64,000 nt of DNA from Streptomyces graminofaciens. Its GTDB lineage: Bacteria; Actinomycetota; Actinomycetes; Streptomycetales; Streptomycetaceae. Positions within the stretch are counted from its first letter, which is position 1. Each line of letters begins with the position of its first letter. The translations under genes were made by a program, and so were the position numbers. Under the pieces are notes generated by a model that saw nothing but the letters and a program-made list of their open reading frames with translations, ran no database searches and was not told where the DNA came from. Where the stretch lies: contig NZ_AP018448.1 in NCBI RefSeq assembly GCF_030294945.1, positions 2,418,001-2,482,000 of the forward strand, read 5' to 3'. Of this stretch, positions 60,029 through 64,000 are shown one piece after another.

Positions 60029-61258
60029 TCAGGCCGCGCGCAGGCGCACGGGCACCGATGTGTAGGAGCGGACGATGGAGTGGACGACGGGCCGTGGTTC
60101 ACCAGCGGGCTCCAGCCGGGCCACGGACCGGGCGAGTCTGGTGAGCACCGAGGTGATCTCCAGCCGCGCCAGTCCCTGCCCGGCGCACCCGTGGACGCCG
60201 TAGCCGAGCGCCACGTGGTCGGCGTTCTGCCGGGTGATGTCGAACTCGTCGGGGCGGTCCCACTTGCGTTCGTCCCTGTTGGCCGAGGCGAAGAAGACGG
60301 CAACCCGTGAGCCCTTCGGCAGTGGGTGTCCCCCGATCTCGGTGTCCCGGCCGGCGACCCGGGTGAAGGCGCGCAGCGGACTCTCGAGACGGATCACCTC
60401 GTTGAACGCCGAGCCCGCCAGGTCCGGGTTCGCGCGCAGTAGGTCCCACTGGTCGGGGTGTTGTGCGAACAGCGCGATCGCCGAACCCAGAGCACTGATC
60501 GTGGTCTCCAGCGAGGGGCCGAAATAGTCGATCAGCAGGGCTGGGCACCGGTCCATGGCCACCTCCCCCCGGTCGGCAGCCGCGAGCAGATCGTGCCCGA
60601 GGGACCCGGGAAGCGTGCGCCGCTGCGCCACCAGGCCGCCGGTGTATTCCCCCATCTCGATGGCCGCCGGAATCGACGCCGCATGGCGTTCCGAAGGCGG
60701 TCCACCGGCTTCCAGGCCCGCGAGGGCCCAGTCGATGAGCCGGTCACGGCAGTCCTGGGGGAAGCCCAGGAAGTCCGGGACCACCGACATGGGCATGACC
60801 TGGGCGATGTCCGTGACGGCGTCGAGGACCTCGTCGCGCTCCAGCAGGGCGGTCACCAGGGCGTCGGCCTTGGCCTCGATGGACGCCCGTTCCTCGCGCA
60901 ATGCCCGTGGGGTGAGCCGGTGGGCGACGACTTGCCGGAGTTGTTCGTGTTCCGGCCCGTCGCTGGTCAGGATCGCGCCCCGCATCAGCTCGTTGAACAC
61001 ATCGTTGAAGTGAACGCCCTGGCCGGAGATGAACGTCTCGTCATCGGCCAGGACGGCGCGTACCTCGTCGTAGCGTCCCACCGCGTGCATCTGCTGTGAG
61101 GCGAGGTATGCGACAGGACCCAGGGCACGAAGCCGACGGTAGTGCGGGTAGGGGTCGACGACGACATCCTCGGAGAACAGGTCGATGTCGAACTCCGGGA
61201 CACCGGTCTGGCCGGAGGCGGCAGAGGCGGTTTGGGGGGATGGCGAGGCGGTTGACAT
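60029..61258 (-). CDS. Cytochrome P450 (class I, CYP199A-like layout)
   Basis: A 409-residue soluble P450. Haem loop HVALGYGVHGCAGQGLARLE with Cys358, ExxR in FNEVIRLESPLRAFTR (Glu287-Arg290), and an I-helix LLIDYFGPSLETTISALGSA that has the acid-Thr pair Glu251-Thr252. The overall pattern (ESP-RAF-R, SANRD-RKW, DITR) resembles the CYP199A family, which demethylates or hydroxylates para-substituted benzoates. ATG behind CAGGAGCCAC. Followed by its own ferredoxin and reductase, and by relics of an SDR and a VAO-type oxidase. A 4-alkyl- or methoxy-aromatic substrate is likely but not proven. Confidence 0.88.
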   Translation of the reverse strand: MSTASPSPQTASAASGQTGVPEFDIDLFSEDVVVDPYPHYRRLRALGPVAYLASQQMHAVGRYDEVRAVLADDETFISGQGVHFNDVFNELMRGAILTSDGPEHEQLRQVVAHRLTPRALREERASIEAKADALVTALLERDEVLDAVTDIAQVMPMSVVPDFLGFPQDCRDRLIDWALAGLEAGGPPSERHAASIPAAIEMGEYTGGLVAQRRTLPGSLGHDLLAAADRGEVAMDRCPALLIDYFGPSLETTISALGSAIALFAQHPDQWDLLRANPDLAGSAFNEVIRLESPLRAFTRVAGRDTEIGGHPLPKGSRVAVFFASANRDERKWDRPDEFDITRQNADHVALGYGVHGCAGQGLARLEITSVLTRLARSVARLEPAGEPRPVVHSIVRSYTSVPVRLRAA

Positions 61259-61357
61259 GTGGCTCCTGACGTCGGCGGCAGGGCCGGGCAGACGGCCCGA
61301 ACGGGCTGAGGTGCGCTGCTGGCGGGTGGCTGATGGCTGCCGAACCCCGCTATGAAC

Positions 61358-61371
61358 GTGAATACACATTC
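61358..61371. promoter_or_regulatory. Palindrome in the P450 promoter
   Basis: TGAAT-ACAC-ATTCA, about 100 bases before the P450 start, followed by a second dyad TTGGCCAA. It is a candidate operator for the adjacent TetR regulator; related GTGA/TCAC sequence stands before the TetR gene. Confidence 0.45.
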
Positions 61372-61471
61372 AGCCTTGGCCAAGTTCACATAACGTCGAT
61401 CGCCAGTCAAGACTTACGCACGATTCTGTTCGAGGGCAGCCGACGCGCCGGGCCCGCGCTCCGGGCGCGGC

Positions 61472-62119
61472 TCAGTACTCCCGTGGGGCGCTGAAGAGGT
61501 GGGAGATGACCGCGGTTTGGAGATGACTGCGTAGCTCACTCCACGGCAGCGGACGGTCGGACTCCAGAAACTCGCCCTGGGTGACGCGGTGCGCCACCGC
61601 GGCGTAGATCAGGCGGTACGCGAAGTCGAGCGCGGCCGCGCGGTCCGGATGCGCGAGGGGGACGTGGTCCAGCGCTTCGGCGAAACGGCGGTTGCCCTCG
61701 ACGCTGACGCGCGCGCCCTCTTTCCGGACCTCTTCCTGACGGGTGCCGAGCAGAATGAAGACGCGCAGCAGGGCCTCGTGCGCTTGGAACGCGTCGATGT
61801 GCGCTCCGACCGCCTCGGCGACCGCGACGGCCGGATCGCGCAGGAGGCGCAGCCGTTCCACCGATGCGCGCTCGGCGATCTCGGCCTGAAGGTTCTCGGT
61901 GAAGGCGCGCTGGATGGTAAGGAGCAGCCCTTCCTTGTCACCGAACCGCCGGTAGATGCTACCGACCGCCATACCCGCCCGTTCGGCAACGGCGGCCACG
62001 GTCAGGGCGTCCACTCCGCCCTCTGCGAGCAGTGTGTATCCGGCCTGCAGGATGTCCTGCCGCGAACGGCGGCTGCGTTCCTGGTGGGCGCCAGGCCTGC
62101 GGGCGGTGGACTCGGTCAC
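61472..62119 (-). CDS. TetR-family transcriptional regulator
   Basis: A 215-residue regulator with the helix-turn-helix in the first 65 residues (RSRQDILQAGYTLLAEGGVD, VAERAGMAVGSIYRRFGDKE). The C-terminal ligand domain is helical. It is encoded on the same strand just upstream of the P450 operon and is the likely repressor of it. GTG start; the ribosome site is weak, so an internal start is possible. Confidence 0.82.
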   Translation of the reverse strand: MTESTARRPGAHQERSRRSRQDILQAGYTLLAEGGVDALTVAAVAERAGMAVGSIYRRFGDKEGLLLTIQRAFTENLQAEIAERASVERLRLLRDPAVAVAEAVGAHIDAFQAHEALLRVFILLGTRQEEVRKEGARVSVEGNRRFAEALDHVPLAHPDRAAALDFAYRLIYAAVAHRVTQGEFLESDRPLPWSELRSHLQTAVISHLFSAPREY

Positions 62120-62162
62120 CCAGGCATCTTACCGACCGAAGCGTTGACGTCGATGGACATAT

Positions 62163-62178
62163 GTGAACTTCAGCTCAC
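62163..62178. promoter_or_regulatory. Imperfect dyad upstream of the TetR gene
   Basis: GTGA-ACTTCAGC-TCAC, centred about 50 bases before the TetR start. It may be the autoregulatory site of the TetR protein, as GTGAAT/ATTCA sequence recurs in the P450 promoter. Confidence 0.35.
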
Positions 62179-62263
62179 GTGCCCCTTGTGAAAAGGCGCT
62201 CACATAGCCTCCTCTGTCGCCCCCGAACAAACTCCCGCGCACCCGAGGAGCGACGACACACCG

Positions 62264-63127
62264 TTACCGCTCACCGGTCGACGGGTGATGCGCGTCCAGG
62301 AGTGCCCGCAACTGTCGGTCCGCGAGGGGGCCAAGTTCTGCCTGGTGCCGTCGGAACGTTTGCGTGGAGCGGTGGGCGGGCCAGTCCTCACCCAGGTAGG
62401 CAGCAGGCAGGCCGGGGTCGGCGCGCAAGAGTCGGCCCCAGTCGTCGTGGAGCTGCAGGAGTCGCGGCAGGGCCTCGGCGGCCGGCAGCTCCTCGCCTTC
62501 CCAGCGCGCCAGGAACGCAAGGTGGGTGGCGCGCAAGGTTTCGAGGTCCCAGGCCTCGCGCACCAACTGCTCGGGGCGGCTCGGGGCGGCTGGTGTGCCA
62601 TGGAAGGCCTCCACGAGCCCGAGCGCGTCCGGGAGGTCGTCGAGCAGTTCCTCGACGTCCACCCGGCCGGGGGCGATCCACACGTTGGGCTGGACAACGC
62701 CGAATCCGGCCCAGGACAGCCGGCCTTGGAGGTGATAACGCACGTTGCGCAAGCGCTCCGGGACAGGGCAGCTCAAAACCGTCCAGATACCCTCGGCGTG
62801 ATCGAAGGGCTCCGGCGAGAACATCCGGCCGCCACCCCTTCGCACCAACGCTCTCGCCTCTTCGGTCAGTTCGAAGGCACTGGCACGGCCCTGCCTGTGA
62901 CGCGTCAGCAGGGAGCGGTGCACCATCCGGTTCAGTGTCGCGCGCGTGGCCGACTCGGAGATCCCCAGCCTGCTCAGTACGGACAGGAGCATCTGGGTCG
63001 GAACGGGCGGCGGCGCCTTCCGCTCCTCGCCCACTTCCCTGCCGAACACGTACAAGCCAAAGAAAGCCAGCACCAGTTCATGGGGTCCGGCCGCTTGGCC
63101 GACCTCCTCGACTCCTTGTTCCTGCAT
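62264..63127 (-). CDS. PaaX-family transcriptional regulator
   Basis: A 287-residue PaaX-type repressor. N-terminal winged helix (PTQMLLSVLSRLGISESATR, ATLNRMVHRSLLTRHRQGR), PaaX core (WTVLSCPVPERLRNVRYHLQ) and C-terminal domain (LRATHLAFLARWEG). Family members sense aryl-CoA thioesters such as phenylacetyl-CoA. It diverges from the second CocE gene, and the TCGTGT-TG-ACACGA box lies between them. The same box precedes the first CocE gene, so it probably governs both. ATG just behind CGAGGT. Confidence 0.82.
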   Translation of the reverse strand: MQEQGVEEVGQAAGPHELVLAFFGLYVFGREVGEERKAPPPVPTQMLLSVLSRLGISESATRATLNRMVHRSLLTRHRQGRASAFELTEEARALVRRGGGRMFSPEPFDHAEGIWTVLSCPVPERLRNVRYHLQGRLSWAGFGVVQPNVWIAPGRVDVEELLDDLPDALGLVEAFHGTPAAPSRPEQLVREAWDLETLRATHLAFLARWEGEELPAAEALPRLLQLHDDWGRLLRADPGLPAAYLGEDWPAHRSTQTFRRHQAELGPLADRQLRALLDAHHPSTGER

Positions 63128-63168
63128 ACCTCGATCGTACGCGACAACCCAGTACGTGTTGCTCTTTT

Positions 63169-63182
63169 TCGTGTTGACACGA
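63169..63182. promoter_or_regulatory. Palindromic operator between the PaaX gene and the second CocE gene
   Basis: TCGTGT-TG-ACACGA with an internal TTGACA, identical to 32860-32873. GCATCATGTTT and CTGG follow at the same spacing in both. A likely PaaX-family site controlling both directions. Confidence 0.6.
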
Positions 63183-63266
63183 ATCTCTGCATCATGTTTT
63201 CTGGATGCATCACCCCAGGGCGCATCCGTCGGATTCGCCGGTCGCGATATCGAGAGGAACATGACG

Positions 63267-64000
63267 ATGAACGTGTACGAGCAGGACAACCTCGGCGTCG
63301 AGGTCCACTATCTGAAGGCAACCCCACTGGCCGCCTCAGAGCCTCCCCTGACGCCGTTCCAGCCCGGTACCACCGTGCTGCCCAAGGGGTCGGTGCATGT
63401 GGAGGGGGGCAAGCCGCTGCCGTGCGACATCCGACTGGACCGCGACCTGGCCATAGCGCTCCGCGACGGAACGGTGATCTACGGCGACGTCTATCGGCCC
63501 ACGGGCGACGAGCAGGTGCCGGTGATCCTGGTGTGGACCCCGTACGGCAAGTCCGGGGGATGGTGGAACAAGAACATGTATCCCACCACGTTCGGCGTGG
63601 ACCCGAAAGACCTGTCGGGCTTGCAGGCCTTCGAAGCCCCCGACCCCGCCTACTGGTGCGACCACGGCTATGCGATCGCCGTGGTCGACGTGCGCGGCAC
63701 CGGCCGCTCCGGTGGGGACCTCCTGGTCTGGGGCAGCGCCGGCGGGCGGGACGTCTACGACACCGTCGAGTGGCTCGCCGAACAGGAATGGTGTTCCGGC
63801 AAGGTCGGCATGAACGGCAACTCCCAGCTCGCCATCATGCAGTGGTTCGGCGCTGCGGAACGGCCCCCGCACCTCGCAGCCATCGCCCCGTGGGAGGCAC
63901 TGAGCGACATGTACCGGGACAACGCCGTGCGTGGCGGCATCCCCGACATGGACTTCCACAACCGCGACATCTTGGCGTTCCTCTACGGCGAGAACCGCTT
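63267..64000 (+). CDS. CocE/NonD-family hydrolase, second paralog (3' end outside window)
   Basis: The first 244 codons of a serine hydrolase closely similar to the CocE protein at 33-34.7 kb: PLPCDIRLDRDLAIALRDGT, VPVILVWTPYGKSGGWWNKN, AIAVVDVRGTGRSGGDLLVW and the nucleophile region GMNGNSQLAIMQWFG. The start aligns with that of the paralog; an ATG two codons earlier is possible. The catalytic acid, histidine and C-terminal jelly-roll lie beyond the window. It probably hydrolyses an aryl ester or amide under PaaX-type control. Confidence 0.85.
   Translation, partial: MNVYEQDNLGVEVHYLKATPLAASEPPLTPFQPGTTVLPKGSVHVEGGKPLPCDIRLDRDLAIALRDGTVIYGDVYRPTGDEQVPVILVWTPYGKSGGWWNKNMYPTTFGVDPKDLSGLQAFEAPDPAYWCDHGYAIAVVDVRGTGRSGGDLLVWGSAGGRDVYDTVEWLAEQEWCSGKVGMNGNSQLAIMQWFGAAERPPHLAAIAPWEALSDMYRDNAVRGGIPDMDFHNRDILAFLYGENR

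Noticed and set aside
1..64000. CRISPR arrays, rRNA and tRNA genes
   Set aside because: No regularly spaced direct repeats, rRNA-like blocks or complete cloverleaf sequences were seen on either strand by eye.

Overview
This window is high-GC actinobacterial DNA, most likely from a soil- or plant-associated Streptomyces. The evidence is the GC-rich third codon positions, the many GTG starts with GGAG-type ribosome binding sites, the regulator types (GntR/FCD, TetR, AraC, PaaX, large ATPase-LuxR proteins), the secreted plant-polysaccharide enzymes, and the actinobacterial-looking IS elements. The window is dominated by aromatic-compound catabolism. It also carries many gene relics and chimeras, as expected of a recombining accessory or arm region. 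No tRNA, rRNA or CRISPR array was seen.

Layout. 1-1509: a secreted GH30 glycoside hydrolase, cut by the window edge. 1.7-7.9 kb: a graveyard holding two IS1380 relics, a histidine-kinase relic, an ABC ATPase truncated into a LuxR tail, two intact-looking IS5-type elements side by side, an F420/NADP-oxidoreductase domain fused to a LuxR helix-turn-helix, one small secreted protein, and TetR and CoA-transferase relics. 8.1-15.4 kb (minus strand): thiolase and crotonase, a GntR regulator, and a protocatechuate/gallate-type ring-fission set (LigB-like dioxygenase, LigJ-like hydratase, three RraA/LigK-like aldolases, RidA). These diverge from a flavoprotein aromatic hydroxylase and an acyl-CoA ligase (15.6-19.1 kb). 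Shared ATTG-N4-CAAT boxes in the divergent promoter and in front of the GntR gene suggest one regulon.

19.5-32.5 kb: an AraC regulator and flavin reductase, then a long minus-strand meta-cleavage operon. It holds two luciferase-like FMN monooxygenases, quinone oxidoreductase, CaiB-type CoA transferase, a BphC-like extradiol dioxygenase, HpaH-like hydratase, HpaI-like aldolase, crotonase, a meta-cleavage-product hydrolase and an aldehyde dehydrogenase. Together these could open an aromatic ring and carry it to pyruvate plus a small aldehyde or acyl-CoA. 32.9-45.7 kb: a CocE-type hydrolase, TetR/MpaB-like oxygenase/MFS exporter/secreted AttH-like protein, and an AraC regulator divergent from crotonase, ADP-forming acyl-CoA synthetase and 3-hydroxyacyl-CoA dehydrogenase.

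45.9-54.7 kb: two ATPase-LuxR regulators (one frameshifted) and a relic of a third flank the most unusual gene of the window. This is a Tat-type exported protein that joins a ribosome-inactivating-protein (rRNA N-glycosidase) domain to a pectin methylesterase domain. A sugar ABC permease relic lies beside it. 55-64 kb: a class I P450 operon (P450, [3Fe-4S] ferredoxin, ferredoxin reductase) whose downstream SDR gene has two amber stops and whose VAO/4-cresol-dehydrogenase-type gene is deleted, frameshifted and interrupted by an IS3-family element with a TGT target duplication. TetR and PaaX regulators follow, then a second CocE paralog cut by the window end. The two CocE genes share the same palindromic promoter box.
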